From Flavobacteriales bacterium (lineage in GTDB: Bacteria > Bacteroidota > Bacteroidia > Flavobacteriales > Schleiferiaceae): 64,000 nt of DNA. A program made the translations under genes and the position numbers. The stretch covers positions 29,137 to 93,136 of the forward strand of contig JAAXJR010000032.1 of assembly GCA_012269745.1 (NCBI GenBank), given 5' to 3'. Positions 1 to 7,821 of this stretch are shown in pieces. Position 1 is the first letter of the stretch, and each line of letters starts with the position of its first letter. Below the pieces are notes generated by a model. That model saw only the letters and a program-made list of their open reading frames with translations. It made no database searches and was not told the DNA's origin.

Positions 1-84
1 GATAGAGTATTTCATCACTTTATTTTTTTACAAAATTAAGGGCGGTCCGCACATAGACTGTGCTTTTTGTTACAAATTTGCCGC

Positions 85-984
85 ATGAGCACCACAAAAG
101 AAAACAACCCTCTACTGCCTTGGTTCATTTTTATCGGACTTGCCTTGATCTGGGGCTCATCTTTCATCCTAATGAAGCGCGGTCTGCAGAGCTTTACCTA
201 TACCCAAGTTGGGACACTTCGGGTGAGCATTGCGGCTATTTTCATGACGGTCATTGGTTTTCGTCACTTTCGATTCTTTCAAAAGAAAGACCTCATCCCA
301 TTACTCATTGTAGGCTTCTTAGGAAATGCTATTCCTTACGTACTATTTCCGCTAGCGGTTAACCACCTTGATAGCGGTGTAGTTGGGATTATCAACTCTC
401 TAGTACCGCTATTTACTGTACTCATAGGAGGGTGGTTTTTTGGTCAAAAAGCAGGCAGAACTGCTTGGCAGGGAGTAGGCGTCGGTTTATTGGGGGCGGC
501 ACTACTTATCCTCCCTATGAACAGCATATTACAAGGTGCTTTTGAGATGGAAGGCGAACTGGCTTATGGTTTGTTCGGTGTGCTTGCTACAATGATGTAC
601 GGAACGTCTGTGAACACTCTTAAGATGCAACTACCTCATCTACGCGCCCTCACAGTGACAACGCTGAGCTTGGCAAGCGCTGCGCCATTTACCATTATCT
701 ACAGCTTGAGTTCAGGAGTTTTTAACGTCTTCGAAACCGATCCAAATGCCCTGCAAAATTTTGGATATATCTGCATTCTCGGAATCTTAGGAAGTGGACT
801 AGCTGTGATTATGTTTAACCGATTGATCCAAATGACTAGCGCTCTTTTCAGCTCATCTGTCACCTATGCAATTCCTATTGTAGCAGTGCTGTGGGGAATT
901 TGGGACGGGGAGCAAATACTTTGGAATCACTTAGCTGGGTTGCTAATTATCGTTACGGGTATATACCTGATCAATAAACGATGA
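85..984 (+). CDS. EamA/DMT-family membrane transporter
   Basis: This is a member of the drug/metabolite transporter superfamily with two EamA repeats of about 140 residues. It acts in the inner membrane as an exporter or permease of small molecules; the substrate cannot be read from sequence. The start of the protein has the typical family pattern (WGSSF after the first helix, then KRGLQ), and about ten hydrophobic segments are spread evenly to the C-terminus. I chose the ATG at 85; a TTG at 67 would add six residues but lies inside a promoter-like sequence ending in TTTG at 80. The 3' end overlaps the convergent histidine kinase gene by 42 bases, which is unusual for this window. The family assignment is firm; the substrate is unknown. 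Confidence 0.88.
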   Translation: MSTTKENNPLLPWFIFIGLALIWGSSFILMKRGLQSFTYTQVGTLRVSIAAIFMTVIGFRHFRFFQKKDLIPLLIVGFLGNAIPYVLFPLAVNHLDSGVVGIINSLVPLFTVLIGGWFFGQKAGRTAWQGVGVGLLGAALLILPMNSILQGAFEMEGELAYGLFGVLATMMYGTSVNTLKMQLPHLRALTVTTLSLASAAPFTIIYSLSSGVFNVFETDPNALQNFGYICILGILGSGLAVIMFNRLIQMTSALFSSSVTYAIPIVAVLWGIWDGEQILWNHLAGLLIIVTGIYLINKR

Positions 985-2223
985 TGGCATAGGCTGCATC
1001 CCTCTTTTATCCTTGTGTGAGCAGGAAATTACATTTGTTGGCCAATTCTCGAGAAGATTTGACTCAATGGTGTGACAATCTTTACCAAAAAAAACAACTG
1101 TCCCTAGTCCCAATCTGCTCTGATAAACTATGGTAAACCCATTCATATCTGCCAATTCCTTGGTCAACATTAAACCGATACCCAATCCACCTGATTTTGA
1201 TTCCAGTTTTTGACCCAATTGACTAAGCGTTTTAACACTCATACCTACACCATCGTCAGCAATTTTGATGACCCAATCACTTGAATCTCCAATTAAACTG
1301 AACCTTACCTTGCCTTGGGTATGCTTGAGTGCATTACCTACAAAATTCTGAATACCGTAAAACACTCCGCGAAAATCAGATGTTATAAAGTTGCTACTAG
1401 GTACGGACTCTATTTGAATCCGATCAGAAATGTTCGCCACTTTCTTCACGATATCATTAGAGTCAATTTGATTGATGTCTGCATTAAATGCCATCATATC
1501 CTCAGTGGTTTGAATCAAGGCAAATACCGCGGATTCGTAACGCTCAACATCCACACCTTTTATCCTATCTATTTCCAACTGCATTTGAAGCGTCGCTAAT
1601 GGGGAGCGCAAATTATGCGCAATCATCTTGTTCAATCTATCCAAAACGCCTTTGGTCTTCGTTTCCAATTCAAATTGATGTTGAAATTCCAATCGACTAA
1701 AATGACTTAAAGTTAACAGAACACCAACTGAAAGCACAGCATAAGATTCTGATATCACATAACCAAGCCCCATATCCTTGTAATTGAAAAACGCGGAAGT
1801 ATCCACTCTATTCAACTCGATAAGACCAAGAACAAAAACTACAACTGTCAATATGGACCAAAAAACGACTGAAGCGCCTACCTTTTTATAGTTTGGTATA
1901 AGAGTTGTCAGTGACATCAAAATATTGGCAATGAGCGGCTTTAGAACTAGAGTATTTTCAATTCCTTCAATAATACCATGACCTATAGAAGCGAAGGCCA
2001 GAACATACATTAAAGCGTGCTCAAGTTTACCTATGCTTTGCGAGCCTCGTTTCTCTTCAATCAACCTGTATATCCCCGCAGTTATCCAAAACCAAGCAGC
2101 CAAAAAGATTGGCGACCAAAACGCCTCAGCGAGCATTCCATTATCCCAAATGAGTTGAGATAATAGAAATAGCCCCGTTAGCAGAATAATCCGTGATTGT
2201 ATTTGGTAGGTATTCCTTTTCAT
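943..2223 (-). CDS. Membrane sensor histidine kinase (orphan)
   Basis: This is a two-component sensor kinase. The N-terminal half (about residues 10-195) consists of six or seven hydrophobic segments with no obvious extracellular domain. It is followed by a HisKA dimerization helix with the phospho-acceptor motif HNLRSP and a HATPase_c domain showing an N-box (NFVGNALKHT), a G1 box (DDGVGM) and a G2 box (GGLGIGL). I took the ATG at 2223; a TTG six codons upstream is possible. No response regulator is adjacent, so its partner is encoded elsewhere. The C-terminus runs 42 bases into the convergent transporter gene, and the last 40 or so residues lie outside the ATPase domain and have no recognisable motif. 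The signal is unknown; the membrane-embedded sensor suggests a membrane or intramembrane stimulus. Confidence 0.85.
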   Translation of the reverse strand: MKRNTYQIQSRIILLTGLFLLSQLIWDNGMLAEAFWSPIFLAAWFWITAGIYRLIEEKRGSQSIGKLEHALMYVLAFASIGHGIIEGIENTLVLKPLIANILMSLTTLIPNYKKVGASVVFWSILTVVVFVLGLIELNRVDTSAFFNYKDMGLGYVISESYAVLSVGVLLTLSHFSRLEFQHQFELETKTKGVLDRLNKMIAHNLRSPLATLQMQLEIDRIKGVDVERYESAVFALIQTTEDMMAFNADINQIDSNDIVKKVANISDRIQIESVPSSNFITSDFRGVFYGIQNFVGNALKHTQGKVRFSLIGDSSDWVIKIADDGVGMSVKTLSQLGQKLESKSGGLGIGLMLTKELADMNGFTIVYQSRLGLGTVVFFGKDCHTIESNLLENWPTNVISCSHKDKRGMQPMPSSFIDQVYTRNDN

Positions 2224-2291
2224 CTTCGGTAAAAGTAGCAACTAGTGGAGCGTGTTATACCCTATTTTAAAGTATAGGTATGTTTCAAAGT

Positions 2292-2328
2292 AATACACCC
2301 CGCGGAACGCGGTCCCGCGGGGTGTATT
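2292..2328 (-). terminator. Strong hairpin after the M16 pair
   Basis: A perfect 14-bp inverted repeat (arms 2292-2305 and 2315-2328, arm core ACACCCCGCGG) with a 9-base loop lies 22 bases beyond the stop codon of the M16 gene. It has only a weak T-run on either side, so it may terminate transcription poorly or act as a 3' stabiliser. It separates the M16 pair from the histidine kinase on the same strand. Confidence 0.7.
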
Positions 2329-2350
2329 TGAAATTATACATAATCGAAGC

Positions 2351-4414
2351 TTACTTGAAAAGCTTGTCTTTTACCTCGCCATTGAACTCGATAGAGTCTA
2401 CAATGATCGTGAATGTTTGCTGACCCGCACTTTGTACGGTCTTACTTGGCATTTTCACGCCGGCGAACTCACCCCATTCTTCAACAGTTGTGGTTACCGC
2501 CATATCGCCCTGAGGTGTTTCTGTAGTTTCAGTGCTCTTGTAGAACAAACCGGTAGCCACGTCGAAATACATGGTCTTATCACCTTCGGAAACTTGGTAA
2601 ACTGCTTTACCGTCCATCAACGTTTGACCGTCAAAGGTGAACGAACCTAGATCGTCCATCCAAGCCAATTCATCGACAACATAAGCTGCTTGCTCCTTCA
2701 ACTCTTCAAGCTCCTCCCCTTCGAGATCTTTATTGCCTTGCATTCCGCTTTGTTTACCTACGCCATCCACGTAAGTCATTTTCATTACGGTCATGCCTTG
2801 CATGCTCTGCTCCATCATGAATTTGCCAGGAATCATTTTTGCCGTACGCATCTTGATTTTACCCGGCATACCTGGGATCTCAAGGTGGGCTTTCATGTCG
2901 ATTGCGCTTAATTCTTTTAGCGCTTCAACACCTCCCATGGCCTCGTAGTAGTTGCCGAAAACCGTTTCGAGGGTCACACCTTCTGGCATGAACAAGAATG
3001 TTGGCGCATCTGTAGGTTGACCTTCCGCATTGAAGTACTCAACCGTACCAAAGGCAGCCAATCCTGCAGCCACATCTTGCGCCTTACCAACAACAGAGAT
3101 GGTAAGATTCTCGGTACGCATGTATTCTTTAGATACGCGCATCACATCTTCAGCTGTTACTGCTTCTAGACGAGCGAGATAGTTGTTGTAGTAATCTGTA
3201 GGTAGACCGTAACGTGCAATGTTAAGCGCGAAGTTCGCAGCACTTGATGTGCTCTCTAGGGAACGTCCAAAAGCACCGCTCAAAGAAGCCTTTGCAGCGA
3301 TGAGATCTTCCTCGCTTACTGGTTCAGTACGCATTCTTCCGATCTCGTACAAGAATTCAACGATGGCTGAATCTGTTACTTCATTACGCACCTTGGCAGA
3401 TGCACCGAATGTTGAATTTAACTGATCAACGCCGAAGCTTGAGTATGCACCATAGGTGAATGCTTTGTCCTCGCGGAGGTTAGTGAACAATCGGCCCGAC
3501 ATACCGCCACCGAGAATCTGATTCGCAACGCGCAATGGCTCAATATCAGGGTGTCCTTGTGGAAGGTCGATTACATTACCTAACCATACCACAGATTGCA
3601 CCGCAGATGGCTTATCCACCATCACAATACGTCCTGCCGCAGGTACTGCTGTTTTCTCATAGTCGTGCGACGGCACCTCAGCAGCCTTCCAGCCCTTTAA
3701 TGCTTTGCTCAACTTCTTCTTAGCGTCCTTTGTAGTGATATCACCAATCACCACCATGTAGGCGATGTTTGGACGGAAATACGTTGAGAAGTAGTTCTTA
3801 CAATCTTCGAGCGTCACAGCTTCAACGGTTGATTCTGTCATCACCTCACCATAAGGGTGCTCTAAGCCATATAGAGTGGCACCACGAAGGTTACCAGAGA
3901 TTGCATCTGGATCATCAGCGTTTGCCTTCAACCCTGAAGTCATTTGTGATTTCAGCTTGTCAAACTCTTCAGCTGGGAAGCTAGGGTTCAACAATACATC
4001 CGCCATGATTTCAATGAGGTTATCTGTGTACTTACTCAAACCGCCAACATTCATCGACGACGCTGAAGTTGAGAATCTAGCACCCATAAAATCTACCTCT
4101 TCGTCCAGCTCAGCTTTTGTTCTATTTGCTGTACCTGCACCTAAAAGGTCACCGGCGATACTTACATAACCTGCTTTATCTCCTTCCACGATAGGATCGC
4201 GGTCAAGGATGAGCGACATAGAAATACGTGGCAATTTGTGGTCTTCAACCACGAATACTTTCAATCCATTCTTCAATTCAAAGCTTTCGTACGAAGCAAT
4301 GGTTGGAACACGAGCAGGACCTGGAGTAGGTGCGCTCGAGCGATCGATGGTAGTCTGGGCCGTCAAAGTGAAGGCCGCTACTACTGCTATAAGGGAATAA
4401 ATGTACTTTTTCAT
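2351..4414 (-). CDS. M16-family (insulinase-like) inactive subunit with C-terminal extra domain
   Basis: A secreted M16-type zinc-peptidase homologue that lacks the catalytic site. After a signal peptide ending near AQ (about residue 20), the protein follows the M16 fold, but the HxxEH motif is absent: the equivalent region reads GYVSIAGDLLGAG. About residues 20-470 form two M16 domains. The last 210 or so residues form a separate region resembling periplasmic lipoprotein-sorting type domains (repeated short beta-strand segments; it begins near EGVTLETVFGNYYEAMGG). It lies 8 bases downstream of the active M16 gene in the same transcript. This matches the known pattern in which M16B peptidases work as heterodimers of an active and an inactive subunit. 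The substrate is unknown; the location is probably the periplasm. The C-terminal domain could bind peptide or lipid, but this is inference. Confidence 0.85.
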   Translation of the reverse strand: MKKYIYSLIAVVAAFTLTAQTTIDRSSAPTPGPARVPTIASYESFELKNGLKVFVVEDHKLPRISMSLILDRDPIVEGDKAGYVSIAGDLLGAGTANRTKAELDEEVDFMGARFSTSASSMNVGGLSKYTDNLIEIMADVLLNPSFPAEEFDKLKSQMTSGLKANADDPDAISGNLRGATLYGLEHPYGEVMTESTVEAVTLEDCKNYFSTYFRPNIAYMVVIGDITTKDAKKKLSKALKGWKAAEVPSHDYEKTAVPAAGRIVMVDKPSAVQSVVWLGNVIDLPQGHPDIEPLRVANQILGGGMSGRLFTNLREDKAFTYGAYSSFGVDQLNSTFGASAKVRNEVTDSAIVEFLYEIGRMRTEPVSEEDLIAAKASLSGAFGRSLESTSSAANFALNIARYGLPTDYYNNYLARLEAVTAEDVMRVSKEYMRTENLTISVVGKAQDVAAGLAAFGTVEYFNAEGQPTDAPTFLFMPEGVTLETVFGNYYEAMGGVEALKELSAIDMKAHLEIPGMPGKIKMRTAKMIPGKFMMEQSMQGMTVMKMTYVDGVGKQSGMQGNKDLEGEELEELKEQAAYVVDELAWMDDLGSFTFDGQTLMDGKAVYQVSEGDKTMYFDVATGLFYKSTETTETPQGDMAVTTTVEEWGEFAGVKMPSKTVQSAGQQTFTIIVDSIEFNGEVKDKLFK

Positions 4415-4422
4415 CTTAGGTC

Positions 4423-5742
4423 TTATTCAGCTGGTTCTTCACTCTTTGGCAAATAGCGCAATACCACTCGGTTGTCCTTTACAAGGTACTTTTGAGCAAC
4501 GCGCTGGATATCCTCACGAGTTACACTGCGGTAACGCTCAATCTCTGTATTGATGTAGTTCGCATCACCATAGTAGGTGTGGTAATCTGCCAACGATTCC
4601 GCAATACCTGCCATCTTCGAGTTGCTTTGGATAAAGTTGCTCTCCATCTGGTTTTGAATCTTCTGGAACTCACGCTCAGAGATCAATTCATTTTGAAGCT
4701 TTGAAATCTCTTCTTCCAATGCAGGAACCATATCATCAATAGTCTTTCCAGCGTTTGCCAAAGAGAAAGTGATAAAGGCACCGCCCTGCTCTAAAGAGAA
4801 TGGGAAGGCAAAAACCTGCAATGCAGTTTGATCTTGATCTACTAACCGCTTGTACATGCGTGAAGAAGGGCCTCCACTTAGTACTGAGCTCGCCATCTGA
4901 AGCGCATACGCATCATCCGAAGTCTGCGGAGGCATGCGGTAGCCCATCATGATTGCCGGCAACTGGATGTTGTCATAGATAGTCGCAGTCTTTTCACCGC
5001 CCAAGGCTGGTTCCTTAACTGTAGGTTGGATGACATCCGCGCCGCGAGGAATCTCTGCGAAGTACGCTGCAATAAGCTCTTTGGTTTTTTCAACGTCGAT
5101 ATCTCCAGCAATACTCAATGTCGCATTGTTTGGAACGTAGAATTTCTTGTAGAAGGCCATGAACTCGTCCAATTGGGCCGCATTTAAATGGTCCATAGAA
5201 CCAATAGGCACCCAGTTGTAAGGATGTTCTGTGTACAAACGCTTCATCATGTTTTCCAACCAAGAACCGTAAGGCTGGTTATCTACACGCTGACGCTTTT
5301 CTTCTTTTACTACCTCACGTTGTGTTTCTACACCAATGTTCTGGATGTTGGCATGAAGCATTCTTTCGCTTTCAAGCCACAAGCCCAATTCCATTTGGTT
5401 CGACGGCAACAATTCAAAGTAGAATGTACGGTCTTGAGAGGTGTTGGCATTCAATGCGCCACCTGCGTTAGTCACGTAGCTATCAAATTCACCGCGCTCT
5501 ATGTTTTCACTACCCTCGAACAACAAGTGCTCAAAGAAATGCGCGAAACCTGTGCGCTCTGGGTCTTCGTTTTTACTACCTACGTGGTAGAGAACTGTCA
5601 CAGCGACGATAGGGGTACTGTGATCTTCATGAAGAATGACGTGCAGACCATTGTCTAGATCGTATTCTTCAAAATCGATTTTGTTCTGGGCGCTCAGGGC
5701 AGTTGAAAGTGCCAATGCACCCAGGATCATGAAGTTTTTCAT
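4423..5742 (-). CDS. M16-family zinc peptidase, active subunit
   Basis: Exported zinc metallopeptidase of the M16B type, 439 residues. The inverted zinc motif HFFEH is at residues 68-72, with the downstream glutamate in the REVVKEEKRQ segment. The protein begins with a signal peptide (residues 1-18, ending LSAQ). I chose the ATG at 5742 because the signal peptide starts there; a longer reading with 13 further residues has no support. A TATATTTG element sits 24 bases before this ATG. It is co-transcribed with the inactive M16 subunit downstream (8-base gap), and the two likely form a periplasmic heterodimer that degrades peptides. The family and catalytic competence are secure; the physiological role is not known. 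Confidence 0.9.
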   Translation of the reverse strand: MKNFMILGALALSTALSAQNKIDFEEYDLDNGLHVILHEDHSTPIVAVTVLYHVGSKNEDPERTGFAHFFEHLLFEGSENIERGEFDSYVTNAGGALNANTSQDRTFYFELLPSNQMELGLWLESERMLHANIQNIGVETQREVVKEEKRQRVDNQPYGSWLENMMKRLYTEHPYNWVPIGSMDHLNAAQLDEFMAFYKKFYVPNNATLSIAGDIDVEKTKELIAAYFAEIPRGADVIQPTVKEPALGGEKTATIYDNIQLPAIMMGYRMPPQTSDDAYALQMASSVLSGGPSSRMYKRLVDQDQTALQVFAFPFSLEQGGAFITFSLANAGKTIDDMVPALEEEISKLQNELISEREFQKIQNQMESNFIQSNSKMAGIAESLADYHTYYGDANYINTEIERYRSVTREDIQRVAQKYLVKDNRVVLRYLPKSEEPAE

Positions 5743-5766
5743 TAATGATATATTTGGATGGTGGCT

Positions 5767-5774
5767 CAAATATA
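5767..5774 (-). promoter_or_regulatory. Bacteroidota -7 promoter element (TATATTTG) for the M16 pair
   Basis: The minus strand reads TATATTTG, matching the Bacteroidota consensus TAnnTTTG, 24 bases before the ATG of the active M16 gene. A TTG -33 element is not obvious at the expected distance. It lies back-to-back with the rplU promoter. Confidence 0.5.
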
Positions 5775-5841
5775 AGCGCACTGCGGCGGTCAGCCCTAGA
5801 ATTGGACCGCAAGTTTTTGAAATCTTCCCTCTTTTAACGCT

Positions 5842-5870
5842 TTGTTATTAAATGAGTTGTTTTATATTTG
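5842..5870 (+). promoter_or_regulatory. Bacteroidota-type promoter of rplU-rpmA
   Basis: TTG at 5842-5844, an 18-base spacer, then TATATTTG at 5863-5870. Both boxes and the spacing fit the Bacteroidota sigma-factor consensus. The ATG of rplU is 21 bases downstream of the -7 box. This is one of the two clearest promoters in the window. Confidence 0.75.
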
Positions 5871-5891
5871 CAGCCCTTAAAAACAAGTATA

Positions 5892-6362
5892 ATGTACGCA
5901 ATTGTAGAGATAGCAGGGCTTCAATACAAAGTTGAGAAAGACCAACGCTTGTACGTAAACCGCTTGAATGTTGAGGCAGGGAAGAAAGTAAAATTCGACC
6001 GTGTACTTCTCATTGAAGATAAAGGTGATGTAAAAGTTGGCGCCCCAGTTATAGACGGAGCTAAAGTAGAAGCTACCGTAAACGGCGAAGTGAAAGGCGA
6101 TAAAGTTCTTGTATTCAAGAAGAAGCGTCGTAAAGGTTACCAAAAGATGAACGGTCACCGTCAGTTGTTCACTTCTATTACTATTAATAAAATCACTGCT
6201 AAAGCTCCAGCTAAGAAGGCTGCAGCAAAAGCAACTGAAGAAAAGGAAGCAGCGCCTAAGAAAGCAGCAGCTAAAAAGCCAGCAGCAAAGAAAACTGCAG
6301 CTAAGAAGCCAGCAGCGAAAAAAGCAGCTCCTAAGAAAACAGAAGCTAAAGCAGAAAAATAA
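5892..6362 (+). CDS. rplU: 50S ribosomal protein L21 with long Lys/Ala-rich tail
   Basis: Large-subunit ribosomal protein L21. Residues 1-102 or so carry the whole L21 fold, from YAIVEIAGLQYKVEKDQ to the RRKGYQKMNGHRQ segment that contacts 23S rRNA. L21 is normally about 103 residues; here it is 156. The extra 54 residues are almost only lysine, alanine and proline (AKK, PAAKK, APKK repeats) and resemble the tails of bacterial histone-like proteins. The tail is probably disordered and RNA- or DNA-binding. I chose the ATG at 5892, which gives the conserved start MYAIVEI; a longer reading from 5868 would begin inside the promoter. rpmA follows 7 bases later, in the usual L21-L27 operon. Confidence 0.97.
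   Translation: MYAIVEIAGLQYKVEKDQRLYVNRLNVEAGKKVKFDRVLLIEDKGDVKVGAPVIDGAKVEATVNGEVKGDKVLVFKKKRRKGYQKMNGHRQLFTSITINKITAKAPAKKAAAKATEEKEAAPKKAAAKKPAAKKTAAKKPAAKKAAPKKTEAKAEK
6199..6359 (+). repeat. Degenerate codon repeat encoding the Lys/Ala tail of L21
   Basis: A low-complexity stretch of imperfect repeats built on GCT/GCA/AAG/AAA codons (units such as GCTAAGAAGCCAGCAGC). It encodes AKKPAAKK-like units. Tracts of this kind vary in length between related strains through replication slippage. Confidence 0.7.
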
Positions 6363-6369
6363 GTAAGAT

Positions 6370-6627
6370 ATGGCTCACAAGAAAGGTGTCGGTAGTTCGA
6401 AAAACGGACGCGAATCAGCAAGTAAACGATTGGGTATCAAAATCTTTGGTGGCCAAGAAGCAATCGCAGGAAACATCATCGTACGTCAACGTGGTACGAA
6501 GCACAATCCTGGTGAGAACGTAGGTGTAGGTAAAGACCACACTTTGTTCGCACTAGTTGACGGCAAGGTTGAGTTCCGCAAGAAAAAAGATAACAAGAGC
6601 TACGTTAGCGTTGTACCAAACGCTTAA
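6370..6627 (+). CDS. rpmA: 50S ribosomal protein L27
   Basis: Ribosomal protein L27, 85 residues, the usual length. The N-terminus [16 protein letters not shown] reaches toward the peptidyl-transferase centre in known structures, and the core [20 protein letters not shown] is intact. There is no cleavable N-terminal extension of the kind seen in Firmicutes. It is 7 bases downstream of rplU and is followed by a clear terminator, so rplU-rpmA is a closed two-gene operon. Confidence 0.98.
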   Translation: MAHKKGVGSSKNGRESASKRLGIKIFGGQEAIAGNIIVRQRGTKHNPGENVGVGKDHTLFALVDGKVEFRKKKDNKSYVSVVPNA

Positions 6628-6649
6628 TAGCAAACTCGTTTAGACTCAG

Positions 6650-6683
6650 AAAAGAGCTGTGCCTTTGGTGCAGCTCTTTTTTT
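6650..6683 (+). terminator. Rho-independent terminator of rplU-rpmA
   Basis: The sequence AAAAGAGCTG, an 11-base loop, then CAGCTCTTTT continuing into more Ts. The A-rich left arm and T-rich right arm make a classical terminator 22 bases after rpmA. The T-run overlaps the stop codon of the convergent dehydrogenase gene. Confidence 0.85.
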
Positions 6684-7767
6684 ATCTCCAAGCTTTTTGG
6701 AGGTAGCGGCCAAAATCATCGATGGTTTCACTCACGTTTCGATAAGGAACCAATTCAGCACCACTCCCACCGTCGTATTTCGTTTTGGAGAACAGCATGA
6801 TTCGCACCTGCGGGGTAAAAAACTTCCCAATCACAGGAACCCTTCTTAAAAAGCCAACAGCACGCATGCGATCTAACCAAGGCTCGGCATGGAATACAGT
6901 CACCTTGTTTTCATTACCCATTACAGTATTCATCTTTTCGATCAATTCGTAAAAAGGCAGATTTTCAGCCACGGCAATAGTGGGTCCCTGAATTCGCTCA
7001 CGATGTGCTTTCACTGCAATAGCAGCTACATCTCTCACATCCACTACCCCTGAGGAGCCGTCTGTGGCAATTGGGCGTTTGGAATTCATCGCACGTAGCC
7101 ATAATTCTTGAGGCGCATTTGCCTTTGGCCCCATTCCCAAAATCACTCCTGGACGGACGATAGAAATAGAAATTCCCTCGGCCTGAGCCGCCCAAACTCT
7201 CAGCTCACCGGCTATTTTTCCCAAGGCATAGTTTGATAAAAATGCATCCGACCTGTTGGGGTGAAAGTGCTCCGGACCGATAGTTTCTTCCTCTCCCAGA
7301 GGTGCCGTGCCACCCATCACCGCGATGGAGCTAATGTGGGTGAAATGTTTAACTCCTAGCAATTCGCCCAAAAGCACCATCTGATCAGCCAACTGCTCAT
7401 TGTTTGTGGTTTGAGGTGCTGAAGGACTAATGTTGATAGTCGCAGCCGCATGAATCATTTCCGTCGGAAGGTCGAGATTATTTGTTTGACAGTATTCTTC
7501 AATAACATCCTGGACCTGATGCGCATCGCTGATATCACATTCCACCCAGTGAACATTAGAAGCACTGGTGAGCTCACCGGGTTGCAGACCAAGGAAATGC
7601 TCGGTCAAGTCAAGCTGCTGAGTAGAGGAGGTGGAACGTTTTGCACAGAGAATTGGACCGGAATGACCCTCGGAAGAGAGGTGACTAAGGAGCTCAGCAA
7701 GGATAAAGGAACCTAACTGGCCTGTGGCGCCGGTAATAAATAAAGTATCCGTGGAATCCATGGGCAT
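6682..7767 (-). CDS. Extended SDR / thioester-reductase-like NAD(P)-dependent dehydrogenase
   Basis: A nucleotide-sugar epimerase-like or thioester-reductase-like oxidoreductase of the extended short-chain dehydrogenase family, 361 residues. The N-terminal Rossmann motif TGATGQLG (residues 12-19) binds NAD(P), and the catalytic YxxxK appears as YALGK near residue 180. The segment THISSIAVMGG just before it supplies the active-site serine. It is soluble, with no signal peptide. It is divergent from mrp with a 54-base gap and stands alone. The substrate is undetermined: the general layout fits both sugar epimerases and the reductase domains that release thioester-bound acyl chains, and I cannot decide between them from sequence alone. 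An ATG two codons downstream is also a possible start. Confidence 0.8.
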   Translation of the reverse strand: MPMDSTDTLFITGATGQLGSFILAELLSHLSSEGHSGPILCAKRSTSSTQQLDLTEHFLGLQPGELTSASNVHWVECDISDAHQVQDVIEEYCQTNNLDLPTEMIHAAATINISPSAPQTTNNEQLADQMVLLGELLGVKHFTHISSIAVMGGTAPLGEEETIGPEHFHPNRSDAFLSNYALGKIAGELRVWAAQAEGISISIVRPGVILGMGPKANAPQELWLRAMNSKRPIATDGSSGVVDVRDVAAIAVKAHRERIQGPTIAVAENLPFYELIEKMNTVMGNENKVTVFHAEPWLDRMRAVGFLRRVPVIGKFFTPQVRIMLFSKTKYDGGSGAELVPYRNVSETIDDFGRYLQKAWR

Positions 7768-7795
7768 TGAACGATGTGGTGAATGTAGTGGTTAT

Positions 7796-7803
7796 TACTT
7801 TTG
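7796..7803 (+). promoter_or_regulatory. -7 promoter element (TACTTTTG) of the mrp operon
   Basis: TACTTTTG fits TAnnTTTG and lies 18 bases before the ATG of mrp, in the divergent intergenic region. No good TTG is found at the expected -33 distance. Confidence 0.5.
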
Positions 7804-7821
7804 CAACAGAATTCTTTGAGC

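Noticed and set aside
67..84. TTG start adding six residues to the EamA transporter, and similar long starts at efp, rplU, mrp and the FKBP gene
   Set aside because: In each case the longer start lies in or at the promoter box and would add residues that are absent from family members; the internal ATG gives the normal N-terminus.
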